A DNA stretch of 16,763 bases from Deltaproteobacteria bacterium (GCA_021817645.1 JAKAGH010000030.1:1-16763), one strand, 5' to 3'. Numbered from the stretch's first letter, positions 1 to 8,849 are shown. Numbers and translations are program-made. The notes: generated from the letters alone by a model not told the origin.

Positions 1-4
1 ACCA

Positions 5-2845
5 ATGGTCCTGCCCCTGGAGGTCTTGGAACCGGAGATGGTCAGGATGGCCGGAGCCAAGGCCACGAATCTCGGCCTCATCCAGAAATTTTTGGGGGGA
101 CCGGTGCCACCGGGTTTCGTCATCACCGCCCGGGCTACCCACCTTTTTTTCCAGGAGGCGGGACTGGCCGGGCCCATTGAGGAGCGGCTGAGAGGACTAT
201 CCCTGGAGACGCCCGCACTCCTGGACTCAGAGAGCCGGGTGATCCAGGACCTGATCCTGACGGCTGAGATGCCGGTGCGGCTGGCGACCGAGATTTACCA
301 AGCTTACCGGGATCTGGAGGCCAAAATCCATCCCCTGGTGCGTCTGGCCATGCGCAGCAGCGCCGTAGGGGAAGATAGCGAGGCCTCCTTTGCCGGACAG
401 TACGCCACCGAACTGAATGTCACCGCTGATAACCTTCTTTCGGCCTACAAGAAGGTCCTGGCCAGCAAATATTCCCCCCGCGCCATTGCCTACCGGCTGC
501 GCTACGGCCTGGAAGATTGGGACACTCTCATGTGCGTGGCCGGTATCATGATGGTGGAGGCCCGGGCCAGCGGCGTCCTCTATACGGTTGACCCGGCCCG
601 GCCTGGCGCCAACCGGCTCAAGGTCAGCGCCATTTGGGGTTTGGGGGAATACCTGGTGAGCGGTGAGGCCCAGCCGGATGACTTTTTTCTCGACAAGCAG
701 ACGGTCGCCATCACCAGGCGGCTTATCGGCAAGAAGACTCACCGTCTGGTCAACCTGCAGGGAGGCGGCATCCGGTTGGAAAAGGTGCCGGAAGCAGAGC
801 AGGAGCTGCCTTGTCTGGACGACGATGTGGTCCTGGCCCTGGCCCGGTACGGTCTGCAACTGGAGGAATATTTCCATGGACCGCAGGACGTGGAATGGGC
901 CCTGGACCACCAGGGACAACTTTACCTTCTGCAATCCCGGCCCCTGGGACTGGTGCACGGCAAGACCGAGAAGGAGGCTCTGCCCCAAAATTTTCCAGGC
1001 CACCCGGTGCTGCTGGCCGGGGGTCAGGTGGCCTCGCCCGGGATTGCCGGGGGGCATGTCTTTCTGGCAGAAGGCGAGCCGGACCGGGAGCGGCCTGCGG
1101 ATGCCATCCTGGTGTGCCGCACCGCCTCCCCTGATCACGCCCGGAACTTGGGGCAGGTGAAGGGCATCATTACCGAGGCGGGCAGTGTCACCTGCCACCT
1201 GGCTTCCGTGGCCCGGGAGTTCGGGGTCCCGGCCCTCTTTAACGTCGGGCGGGCTACCGCGGCGCTAACGGATGGCGCCCCCGTCACCCTGGTGGCCGGG
1301 GGGGTTGAAGACCAGGGGATCGTCTATCAAGGCCTCGTCCCGGAGTTGGCCCATGCGGCCCGGCCCGCCCGGCGGCCCATCTTCGAGAGCCCCTTGCAAC
1401 GCCGTCTGCGGGACTTTCTGGATAAGATCGCCCCTTTGAACCTCACAGATCCCCAGGAGCCGTCTTTCTCTCCCCGTGGCTGCCGGACCTTCCATGATAT
1501 CATCCGCTACGCCCACGAAATGGTCATGCAGGAGATGTTCGGACTTGCCGAGGGGGCCGACCGCGCCACCTCCGTCAGGATGACCACCGACATTCCCCTG
1601 GTCCTGCATCTCATCGATCTGGGCGGCGGTCTTCAGGCCGGTCTTACCACCTGCGATACCATCACCCCGGACCATTTGGCCTCCTTGCCCATGCAGGCCC
1701 TGTGGAAGGGCTTTTGCCATCCCGGCATCACCTGGAAGGGCGGCGTTACCGTGGATGCCAGAAATCTCATGCAACTCATGGCCCGAGGGATGATGACAGG
1801 ACCTGAGAATCTGCCGGGCGGAGAGAGCTATGCCATCCTGTCCCGGGAGTATCTGAATCTGAGCGCTAAATTCGGCTACCATTTCGCCAATCTTGATGCT
1901 TACCTGAGCGACGATCCGGCGCAGAACCGTATTTTTCTGCGATTTGCCGGGGGGGCCGGGACCTATTATGGCAAGTCACTGCGCCTCAACTTCCTGGGCA
2001 ACGTGCTGTCCCAGTTGGGCTTCAAAATCAGCGTCACCGGCGACCTTTTGGATGCCACCCTCTCAGGTTATGACCCCCAAGCCATGGAGAGTATCTTGGA
2101 CCAGGTGGGCCGGCTTCTGGCCAGCAGCCGGCTGCTGGACCTGGCCATCACCAACGAAGCCTCGGTGCAACGAATGATCCAGGCCTTTTTCCAGGGGGAC
2201 TACGATTTTCTGCAACAGGCTCAGGAGGACCGTATCCCCGGATTCTACACCCACACCGGCAACTGGAAGGTGGTCCAAGCCATGGGCCGGAAGCTGCTGC
2301 AGCAAGACGGCTCCGAATATGGGAGCATCCTCACCGCCGGCCTGGCCAACTTCATGGGCAAGGTGATGGGGCACAAATATCTTGAACTATTGGATAATAT
2401 CGAGGCCTACTTTTATTTCCCCCTGGCCATCGTCAGAGACAGCGAAATTTCGGCGGGAACCCTGCGGGTCAAGGTCAAGCCTGAAGCCGGCAGCATCGAC
2501 CAGGCCGGGGGCCTGGCCTTCGGCATCCGCAACATCAACAACTACTTGGTCCTGCGGATCAATGCCCTGGAGGACAACTTCATTCTCTTCGAATACGTCA
2601 ATGGCAAGCGTTTGACGCGGGCCACGGTGCCGCGGCCCATCAAAAAGGACCAGTGGTACTTCATTGCCGTGGAGATCAAGGGCAATACCCTGAAAGGTTA
2701 TCTGGATGACGAACTGCTGCTGGAATATACTGCGGAGAGGCCGTTAGCCGGCTATGTGGGTCTCTGGACCAAGGCCGATTCGGTCACGTATTTCGCTGAA
2801 CTCTATTTAGAGACAGGCGGGGAAAAGCGTGTCATCGCCTTCTGA
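5..2845 (+). CDS. PEP-synthase-like protein with C-terminal jelly-roll domain (start possibly outside window)
   Basis: The N-terminal part (about residues 5-315) is a pyruvate phosphate dikinase/PEP synthase ATP-grasp domain. It has the family motif RSSAVGEDSEASFAGQ at 117-132 and the closing motif QDVEW...LLQSRP at 294-313. A PEP-utilising mobile domain follows (about 337-440), with the phospho-carrier histidine at H398 in the context GSVTCHLASVARE. The usual C-terminal TIM barrel that binds PEP/pyruvate is not seen. Instead there is a region I cannot assign (about 450-780) and then a beta-rich segment (about 790-945) resembling LamG/3-keto-disaccharide-hydrolase jelly rolls. The protein may therefore phosphorylate something other than pyruvate, or be regulatory; this is inference. 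The first ATG is only 4 bases from the window edge, with no stop before it, and the family usually has about ten more residues, so the true start may be upstream. It converges on moaA with a 30-base gap and is probably unrelated to the minus-strand operon. Confidence 0.85.
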   Translation: MVLPLEVLEPEMVRMAGAKATNLGLIQKFLGGPVPPGFVITARATHLFFQEAGLAGPIEERLRGLSLETPALLDSESRVIQDLILTAEMPVRLATEIYQAYRDLEAKIHPLVRLAMRSSAVGEDSEASFAGQYATELNVTADNLLSAYKKVLASKYSPRAIAYRLRYGLEDWDTLMCVAGIMMVEARASGVLYTVDPARPGANRLKVSAIWGLGEYLVSGEAQPDDFFLDKQTVAITRRLIGKKTHRLVNLQGGGIRLEKVPEAEQELPCLDDDVVLALARYGLQLEEYFHGPQDVEWALDHQGQLYLLQSRPLGLVHGKTEKEALPQNFPGHPVLLAGGQVASPGIAGGHVFLAEGEPDRERPADAILVCRTASPDHARNLGQVKGIITEAGSVTCHLASVAREFGVPALFNVGRATAALTDGAPVTLVAGGVEDQGIVYQGLVPELAHAARPARRPIFESPLQRRLRDFLDKIAPLNLTDPQEPSFSPRGCRTFHDIIRYAHEMVMQEMFGLAEGADRATSVRMTTDIPLVLHLIDLGGGLQAGLTTCDTITPDHLASLPMQALWKGFCHPGITWKGGVTVDARNLMQLMARGMMTGPENLPGGESYAILSREYLNLSAKFGYHFANLDAYLSDDPAQNRIFLRFAGGAGTYYGKSLRLNFLGNVLSQLGFKISVTGDLLDATLSGYDPQAMESILDQVGRLLASSRLLDLAITNEASVQRMIQAFFQGDYDFLQQAQEDRIPGFYTHTGNWKVVQAMGRKLLQQDGSEYGSILTAGLANFMGKVMGHKYLELLDNIEAYFYFPLAIVRDSEISAGTLRVKVKPEAGSIDQAGGLAFGIRNINNYLVLRINALEDNFILFEYVNGKRLTRATVPRPIKKDQWYFIAVEIKGNTLKGYLDDELLLEYTAERPLAGYVGLWTKADSVTYFAELYLETGGEKRVIAF

Positions 2846-2875
2846 AGGCTTTAATTAAGGCTAACTCCTGATAAG

Positions 2876-3856
2876 TCAGCCGCCGATGCTGATCATAGAG
2901 CGGCCCGGATGGTGAGAAGGGGCTAAGGGGGAAGCAGCATTTCCAGCTTTCAGATCCAAGGCTTCCCGAAACAGGTAACCCAATAAACCATCCCCCAGGC
3001 CCAGCCGCAGAGGCCCTTTCAGGTCGAGTTCGCCAGGCTGCATCAGACAGGGTCTCAGTTTGCCGTCGGCCGTAAGGCGCAGACGGTTGCAGGTGCGGCA
3101 ATGATGCCCGGTCATGGGGGTGATGAAACCCAACTCTCCCTGGAATCCCGGCAGCCGGAAAATCCGGGCGGGCCCGTCTGTAGGCGAACAGGTTGACGGC
3201 ATCAAGGGTCCCAGCACGGTGAGCCGCCGCAGCACCTCCGATAAAGGTAGAAAATGACGCTGCCACCACTCCTGGGACACAGTGGGCATCAGCTCGATAA
3301 AGCGCACCTGCCAGGGATGATCCCGGGCGAGCAGGGCCAGATCCAACAGTTCATCGTCATTGATGCCTTGGAGCACCACGCAATTAATCTTGAGAGGATG
3401 AAAGCCCAGAGACGCAGCCCGCTCCAGCCCGGCCAGAACTGCCGCTAAATTATCCCGGCCGGTGATCTGCCGGTACCGCTCCCGCCGCAGGGTGTCCAGG
3501 CTGACGTTGAGATGGCGCAGACCCGTCTCATAAAGAGCTGGCCCCAATTCCTCGAGCAGCACCCCATTGCTGGTCAGGCAGACTTTGGCGATGCCGGCAA
3601 CCTGGTGCAGCTTGCCGATGAAATCCACCAAGCCCCGGCGCACCAGGGGTTCGCCCCCGGTAATCCGGACCTTGGAAATGCCCATTTCCGCAGCGATGGC
3701 GGCCAGGCGCAGCAGTTCCTCATAGCGCAGGATTTCCCCGGACGGCAGCTTTCTCCAGTCCCGCCAATAAGTGCAATACCGGCAGCGGAGATTGCACCGG
3801 TCGGTGACAGAAAGGCGCAGGTAATTGATTTTCGCGGCGCCGGGGTCTTCTCTCAT
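2876..3856 (-). CDS. moaA: GTP 3',8-cyclase MoaA (molybdenum cofactor biosynthesis)
   Basis: MoaA is a radical-SAM enzyme that, with MoaC, converts GTP to cyclic pyranopterin monophosphate, the first step of molybdopterin synthesis in the cytoplasm. The radical-SAM cluster motif is C21-x3-C25-x2-C28, followed by TGGEP at 66-70. The C-terminal MoaA-specific cluster is C253-x2-C256-x13-C270 in the context CNRLRLTADGKLRPC. The protein ends in the Gly-Gly tail (ISIGG) needed for catalysis. At 326 residues it has normal family length. The residues after the third cysteine (TYW) differ from the common MPE-like sequence, so it may be a divergent paralogue. A GGTGAGG stretch immediately precedes the ATG, and the gene starts 7 bases after the MoeA-like gene ends, so it is probably the last gene of the operon. 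No clear terminator is visible in the 30 bases before the convergent gene's end. Confidence 0.93.
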   Translation of the reverse strand: MREDPGAAKINYLRLSVTDRCNLRCRYCTYWRDWRKLPSGEILRYEELLRLAAIAAEMGISKVRITGGEPLVRRGLVDFIGKLHQVAGIAKVCLTSNGVLLEELGPALYETGLRHLNVSLDTLRRERYRQITGRDNLAAVLAGLERAASLGFHPLKINCVVLQGINDDELLDLALLARDHPWQVRFIELMPTVSQEWWQRHFLPLSEVLRRLTVLGPLMPSTCSPTDGPARIFRLPGFQGELGFITPMTGHHCRTCNRLRLTADGKLRPCLMQPGELDLKGPLRLGLGDGLLGYLFREALDLKAGNAASPLAPSHHPGRSMISIGG

Positions 3857-3863
3857 ACCTCAC

Positions 3864-4895
3864 CTACATGCCTTTGCCGAAAGGACAATGCGGGTAGCTG
3901 CATTCCGGGCAGTCCCTGCAGAGGCCGCCGTGGCCCAGTAGGGCCAGCTCCAATTGGCCGATTCTTTCTCCCGCCAGGATGCGGGGGAGCACCAGATCCA
4001 GGGCGGTGATGCGATGGTGCAAAGCGCAGGCGGGCACTCCCAGCAGGGGCACCTCTCCCAGATAAGCCACCAGGAACATGGCTCCGGGCAGGACCGCGGC
4101 GCCGTAATGCATTTCCGCGGCGCCCGCCCGGCGGATGGCGTGGCGGGTGACGTCATCCGGGTCCACGCTCATGCCGCCGCTCAGCAGCAGCAGATCGCAG
4201 CCTTGCTCCAGGTGGGAGTGAATCGCCCAGGTAATGGCCCCGGCTTCATCCGGAGTAAAAGCCAGGGCGGCTACTTCCGATCCCAGGGATTCAATCTTGG
4301 CCGACAACACGGGCGCGAAACGATCCTGGATCAAACCATGATAGACTTCGTTGCCGGTAATGATCAGCCCGGCCCGGGCCCGGCGCAGGGGCCGCACCAT
4401 CAGCACCGCGCCGTTCTGCCGGGCGATGGCCGCGGCCCTCTCAATTACGGCCCGCTTCATGATCAGGGGCAGAGCCCGGGTGCCCCCCACCAGCGCGCCC
4501 TGCTGCACCAGGGTATGATTATGAAGGGTGGCGCACATGACTTCCTCCACTAAATTAAAAGCAGACAAAGCCTGAACGTTAACCTGGAGAAGGCCATCCC
4601 AGGCGGCATGCAGATTGATCTTGCCTTCCCGGGGGTTGTTTTCCCAGACGACCCCCTCCCCGGCCAGGGCTCCGGCCAGGATGGCCGCGGCCTCGTTCTC
4701 GTGGATTTCATCCTCCTCCAGGTCAATGACGTACAGATGATTCTTCCCCAGACGCTGGAGGCGGCATAAATCTTCATCGCAAACGGTGTGCCCTTTGCGG
4801 AAAGCAGGGCCTTTGAATTCTCCCGGGCGGATTTCGGTAATATCGTGGGCCAGTTGCGTACCCACTGCCTCTTCCAGGCTGATGGTTTTAATCAT
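3864..4895 (-). CDS. MoeA-like molybdopterin-binding protein with C-terminal cysteine cluster
   Basis: This is a molybdopterin-binding protein of the MoeA/MoaB fold class. MoeA inserts molybdenum into adenylylated molybdopterin. The N-terminal region (about 1-80) resembles the MoeA substrate-processing part. The MoaB/Mog-like domain carries ITGNEVY (T180-E183) and LLLSGGMSVDPDD (S239-D248), which match the TGxE and SGGxSxGxxD molybdopterin-binding motifs. At 343 residues it is shorter than typical MoeA (about 400), and the usual C-terminal beta domain is missing. In its place is a tail with C326-x2-C329-x2-C332-x4-C337, able to bind Zn or an Fe-S cluster. The start is supported by GAGGG seven bases before the ATG. 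It lies 38 bases after the FmdE-like gene and 7 before moaA. Its role may be metal insertion or molybdopterin handling for the reductase encoded upstream; it may not replace a full MoeA. Confidence 0.82.
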   Translation of the reverse strand: MIKTISLEEAVGTQLAHDITEIRPGEFKGPAFRKGHTVCDEDLCRLQRLGKNHLYVIDLEEDEIHENEAAAILAGALAGEGVVWENNPREGKINLHAAWDGLLQVNVQALSAFNLVEEVMCATLHNHTLVQQGALVGGTRALPLIMKRAVIERAAAIARQNGAVLMVRPLRRARAGLIITGNEVYHGLIQDRFAPVLSAKIESLGSEVAALAFTPDEAGAITWAIHSHLEQGCDLLLLSGGMSVDPDDVTRHAIRRAGAAEMHYGAAVLPGAMFLVAYLGEVPLLGVPACALHHRITALDLVLPRILAGERIGQLELALLGHGGLCRDCPECSYPHCPFGKGM

Positions 4896-4933
4896 TTTGT
4901 TTCCCTCTGAAGCCGCCCCTCAGTCTTTTATCC

Positions 4934-5650
4934 TTAACTCAGCAGCGCGGGACGTTCTTCAAGTTGCCCAGCCCCGGTCCGGGGCTTCGTCTCTTTAATC
5001 TGCGATTGAGGGGACCAATTCATGTCGCCCCAGGCGATTTCTTTGGCGTTCCGGAAATACCCCCCCCGGGCGCAGGGACGGCAATACGGCTGGCCGTCCT
5101 TAACTACCTCCCGGCCATCCCGCACCACCTGTCCGCACTGCACGCAGGAGACTTTCCGGCGGGTGGGCCCAGGCAGGTCAAAGGGGGTCAGGTCCACCTG
5201 CACCTCCTGGACCCGGAAAAGGACGCTGTCCGGCATGACCTGGTAGGCTTCCAGTTGCTGCCGCCGATAATCCGGTTCTGCCGGCGCATAAAGGACTGCC
5301 AAATCCCGGGACTCCTCGGTGGAGACGATCCGAAAGGCTTGATCCGTTTCCAGGTTCAAGAAGGTGGCGGCCATGATACCATAATCTACAAATTTCAGGG
5401 ACCGCCGCCCCAGCTTGGCGTTGGTGACAAAGGCCACCGCATCGCCGGTGCAGCGGTCCATTTCGATAAAGACGATGAGCTGCTTCAGTTGGGGATAGGT
5501 CGGCGGGGCCGCAAAATCAAGAAGTCGCAGGCCCAACATGGCCATGCGCACCCCCACAATCTGGCCCGGGCAGAGGTGGCCGTGGGCCGCTACCGAACCG
5601 GCGAGCAACTCCTCAAAGGTTTGCACCATAGAACCTGCGGCTTGTTCCAT
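4934..5650 (-). CDS. FmdE-family protein with C-terminal zinc ribbon
   Basis: The product belongs to the family of formylmethanofuran dehydrogenase subunit E (FmdE), small proteins often found beside molybdenum or tungsten enzymes; their exact role is not settled. The FmdE core has HGHLCPG at residues 23-29, a conserved acidic/cysteine segment EMDRCTGDAV at 63-72, and LKFVDYG followed by an alanine-rich helix. A zinc ribbon follows, with C169-x2-C172 and C190-x2-C193. The tail after residue 200 is not recognisable. The start is supported by AGGAG nine bases before the ATG; a second ATG at residue 8 is less likely. The gene sits 40 bases after the molybdoenzyme catalytic subunit and 38 before the MoeA-like gene. 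A role in supplying metal or cofactor to the reductase is inferred from this position. No methanogenesis genes are present, so a formylmethanofuran role is not implied. Confidence 0.85.
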   Translation of the reverse strand: MEQAAGSMVQTFEELLAGSVAAHGHLCPGQIVGVRMAMLGLRLLDFAAPPTYPQLKQLIVFIEMDRCTGDAVAFVTNAKLGRRSLKFVDYGIMAATFLNLETDQAFRIVSTEESRDLAVLYAPAEPDYRRQQLEAYQVMPDSVLFRVQEVQVDLTPFDLPGPTRRKVSCVQCGQVVRDGREVVKDGQPYCRPCARGGYFRNAKEIAWGDMNWSPQSQIKETKPRTGAGQLEERPALLS

Positions 5651-5680
5651 CTCATTAGACTCCTGTTTCAGACCTTCACC

Positions 5681-5692
5681 AGGCGTACGCCT
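5681..5692. repeat. 12-base perfect palindrome at the end of the catalytic subunit gene
   Basis: AGGCGTACGCCT is a perfect palindrome that overlaps the first two bases of the TAG stop triplet region of subunit A. In RNA it could form a short GGCG/CGCC stem with a two-base centre. It is not followed by a T-run, so it is not a classical terminator. It might influence RNA stability or translation between the reductase and the FmdE-like gene, or be chance. Confidence 0.4.
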
Positions 5693-8600
5693 AGGCTACC
5701 TTGACCAGCTTTACCCGCGTGCCGGTGAAGGCGCTGTCGCCAGCGATAGGGTCCGTGAGGCACACATCCTTAAGGTAACCATCGACAGCCATCGCAGCAT
5801 TAGACTGCAATCCTTTGCCGCGCGCCGGCTCGCCGGGGATGCGTTGGCCATCTATTTCGACATCGCGTGCCCCGTAGGCCCAGTGGCCATAATGAAAAGA
5901 TATGCTGATGACTCCCGGCCGCAGTCCTTGCACGACGCGGACCTTCCCCTCCACTTTGCTTGGCGCCTGGCCGGGTCCCAATTCGAAGCTCCCTTTGAAT
6001 TCAGGGGACTCGACCCGCACGGTGTCGCCGTCACGCAAGCCGAGGCGCTGTGCGTCAATTTTATTGATGTTGATGAAATTCTCCGGCATTATTGCCATCT
6101 GCGCCGCGTAATTGCCAATCGTGCGGGATTGGGTGCCATGAATTTCCTTGAATGTGATCAGTTCCAGGTCAAACTCATTGGGGTACGATACCGGCTTGCC
6201 ATCGAAGGATTCAGACTCCTGATAAACCGGCACGCCCGACAACCTCTTGCCCTGCACCGCGTGGATGCCTGAACCGACCGGCTCGATATAAATATTCAGC
6301 TGGTTCCCCCAGGGGTGCTTGGCGAACCCCCCTTCGTAAGCACCCGATGGAACCTCGAACCGTCCGCCGCGGTTGAGCAGATAGGCCACTTGCGGCCAAA
6401 GGGGACCGACTGCGGCCTGCCATTTCTGTTCGTCAAAAACGGCCTTGGGCAGATGCCGCCTGGCTTTGCGAAATAACTCCATCTCTGCTCCGTCAGCCCC
6501 GGGCACCCCGTCACCGGGCTTATCGCCGGCGGCAAGATTGGCAATCATCTTCAAGTGAAAATCCTCGGGCCGGTCCAGGTTTTGACCGGGCCCGAAAGCG
6601 TCTTTGCCAAATCCGGATAATCCCAGCTTTTTGGTTAGGGCAATCATGGTGGCATCGATGCTGATCGGCATTTCCTCCCCATCAATCTTGACGACCTCAG
6701 TGATCGGCGCCGTGACGGGTTGTCTGAATTTGCTGATTTGAGTGAGGACCACGGGGCTGGTACCCAGGGGGTTGGACCATCGCTCCAGATATGACAGGTC
6801 CGGAAAGATGTAGTCGGCGTACATGCTGGTCTCGCCGATCACGATGTCCGTGGCGATGAAAAGCGGAATTTTCCCGGTATCCTGGAGCATCTTGATCTGG
6901 AGGTGCCCGGCGGGCGTGGCCATCGCCGGGGTGCCGTAGTGAAGCCAGAGAATCTTGATGGGATAGGGGTAGCCGGCGTTGGCCGCAGGGATGATCTCCT
7001 GATACACATCGTCGGTAAAGGGAAACCAGGGTCGCTTGGCCGGATAGCCGTCCCGTTTGAAGAGGGTGCAGGTTTCATACGGACCTGAACTTTCCCGCGT
7101 CAGTTTGACTCCGAAGGGCGTCAGCACGTTCGGATGCAGCTTGGCCACTGGGAACGGCTGGCCTGGCTTGCCGCCGCTGCCATCCCAGGCGCCGCCTCCT
7201 TTCATGAAGCCGCCCACATGGTCCACGTTGCCGATGAGGAAGTTCAGGATGATTATCGCTTGCGCGGTGTAATAGCCAAAAGTCGTCTTGATGGGACCTC
7301 GGTAAAAGTCGATGGCGGCCTTTTTCCCGTGATCGGTAAACTCCCTGGCCAAGGCTTCAATCTGAGATGCTGCCAATCCGGCAATTTCGGCGTATTCAGC
7401 CAGACTTTTGATGGCTGCGGCCTCCTTGAGCAGTCTAAAGCTTGATGAAACAGGAATGCCGTTAATAGTAGTCGCCGCATCCAGGTCTCCCACCACCGCG
7501 GCCTTGGTGTCCGAGGGGTCTACGGCAACGGGTGCGCCCCCAACCAGCGCCACGAACTGGTTTGAGGTTCCTACGTTCGCCTCGGCGGCACGGAGAAATT
7601 TGCCGGTTTTAGGGTTCACCAGCCAGGTGGCATTGGTCCAGCTTTTCTCGCCTGCAGCATGGGCTGCGGCCTTGTTGGCATTCCGCAGGAACTTTTCGTC
7701 ATAGCGCTGGTTGTCGATGATCCATCGGGTCATGGCCATGGCCAGTGCCAGGTTGCCGTTGGGACTTACGGGAATCCACCAGCCCTTGGCCGCACTTTTC
7801 GACAGCCGCGGGTCGATCACGGCGATCTTGAGCTTGCCGTCGACGATGGCCTGCGACACCCGGGGGCTCAGCGAGGTAGGCCCGAAATTCGCTTCATTGA
7901 AGCCCGTGCCCCAGAAGATCACAAACTCTGCCCGGGTATAATCCGGCTTCATATGATTGGGGCCTTTGGCCCAGGAGAATTTATCGTCTTTTCCGTGCCA
8001 TTGAGCCAGGGAGTACATGAAGGCCACATGATGAGCCTGCTCGCAAATGGTGGTGTGCCCGAACCAATTAACCGATCCCAGGGTCCCGAAAGTGAAACGT
8101 TTAGTGATCACGTCCCGATCCGGGGAGATGCGTCCGCCCTGCAAGACGAATTGATTGTTCTTGGGTCCCAGGTCGGGATGATCCGGATCGATTAGCAGGT
8201 CCAGATGTACGGAGTTTTTTGCTTTGAAAGCCTCTACGGTCATCTTGCCGCTACGGATGCTCGTCACATCCGCAGCCAGCTCTTTTGCCAGCTTAGCATC
8301 CCGCAGCTTGATGACTTCATGGAACCCCGGCACCACGCGTTTTTCACCAATGTCGGCAAACAGTTGGCCGCCCTGGCTGATCTCCTGGATGGCCTGCTCA
8401 AAGGAAATGGCGCGCCATTTGTTCGAGCCGCGAGCCCCTGCGCGTTTGAGGACCCGGCGCACCCGGTAAGGGTCGTAGATGGTCTGCACCCCGGCTTGAC
8501 CCTTGGGACAAATCGCCCCGTCGACCGCGACGGCTTCCTGGGGCGGGGTGGCGAATGGCAAGTGCGGGTACAAGGTATCAGCGCCATAGGGATTTCCGTC

Positions 8601-8849
8601 GATTTTGGTGACCAAGCCATCCTGGAGCTTGACCTTGAGGGTGCACTGCGTGTTGCATTGCAGGCAGGAGGTGTGGATGACGTTCTCGGGGTCAGCCAGT
8701 GGATAGGGCCCCGGTTTGGTGCCATCCAAGGCCTTTTGGTCAGAGCTCTGGCAGCCCCACACGCCGAGGGCCACGCCGCCGGCCAGGGCGCTGCAGGCGG
8801 TGACAAAATACCGCCGGCTTACTTTTCCCTTCTCATTTTTCTCGTTCAT
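5691..8849 (-). CDS. Molybdopterin oxidoreductase catalytic subunit A (TtrA/ArrA-like)
   Basis: This is the catalytic subunit of a periplasmic respiratory enzyme of the DMSO reductase family, carrying a bis-MGD molybdenum centre and one [4Fe-4S] cluster. A Tat signal is visible at the N-terminus (S11-R12-R13-Y14-F15 plus a hydrophobic stretch to about residue 32). Cluster ligands are C62-x2-C65-x3-C69 and C114 in CPKG. The likely Mo ligand is C269 in GHTTICEQ. The C-terminal molybdopterin-binding domain ends with GHWAYGARDVEIDG and DTVRV-type motifs. At 1052 residues, with long insertions around 400-480, it resembles the tetrathionate (TtrA), arsenate (ArrA) and selenate reductase branch rather than DmsA or FdhG. 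The substrate cannot be read from the sequence. The ATG overlaps the stop of subunit C by 4 bases (ATGA), so translation is coupled. No TorD-type chaperone gene is in the window. Confidence 0.88.
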   Translation of the reverse strand: MNEKNEKGKVSRRYFVTACSALAGGVALGVWGCQSSDQKALDGTKPGPYPLADPENVIHTSCLQCNTQCTLKVKLQDGLVTKIDGNPYGADTLYPHLPFATPPQEAVAVDGAICPKGQAGVQTIYDPYRVRRVLKRAGARGSNKWRAISFEQAIQEISQGGQLFADIGEKRVVPGFHEVIKLRDAKLAKELAADVTSIRSGKMTVEAFKAKNSVHLDLLIDPDHPDLGPKNNQFVLQGGRISPDRDVITKRFTFGTLGSVNWFGHTTICEQAHHVAFMYSLAQWHGKDDKFSWAKGPNHMKPDYTRAEFVIFWGTGFNEANFGPTSLSPRVSQAIVDGKLKIAVIDPRLSKSAAKGWWIPVSPNGNLALAMAMTRWIIDNQRYDEKFLRNANKAAAHAAGEKSWTNATWLVNPKTGKFLRAAEANVGTSNQFVALVGGAPVAVDPSDTKAAVVGDLDAATTINGIPVSSSFRLLKEAAAIKSLAEYAEIAGLAASQIEALAREFTDHGKKAAIDFYRGPIKTTFGYYTAQAIIILNFLIGNVDHVGGFMKGGGAWDGSGGKPGQPFPVAKLHPNVLTPFGVKLTRESSGPYETCTLFKRDGYPAKRPWFPFTDDVYQEIIPAANAGYPYPIKILWLHYGTPAMATPAGHLQIKMLQDTGKIPLFIATDIVIGETSMYADYIFPDLSYLERWSNPLGTSPVVLTQISKFRQPVTAPITEVVKIDGEEMPISIDATMIALTKKLGLSGFGKDAFGPGQNLDRPEDFHLKMIANLAAGDKPGDGVPGADGAEMELFRKARRHLPKAVFDEQKWQAAVGPLWPQVAYLLNRGGRFEVPSGAYEGGFAKHPWGNQLNIYIEPVGSGIHAVQGKRLSGVPVYQESESFDGKPVSYPNEFDLELITFKEIHGTQSRTIGNYAAQMAIMPENFININKIDAQRLGLRDGDTVRVESPEFKGSFELGPGQAPSKVEGKVRVVQGLRPGVISISFHYGHWAYGARDVEIDGQRIPGEPARGKGLQSNAAMAVDGYLKDVCLTDPIAGDSAFTGTRVKLVKVA

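Noticed and set aside
227..1198. A 323-residue minus-strand open frame inside the PEP-synthase-like gene
   Set aside because: It lies wholly opposite a gene with clear family motifs, and its translation shows no recognisable motif; GC-rich codon use commonly leaves such frames open.
4964..5704. A 246-residue plus-strand open frame opposite the FmdE-like gene
   Set aside because: The minus strand has HGHLCPG and a zinc ribbon; the plus-strand product has no domain signature.
8751..8849. Lipoprotein signal on subunit A (C33)
   Set aside because: The residues before C33 (GVWG) do not match a lipobox, while the SRRYF twin-arginine signal is clear.
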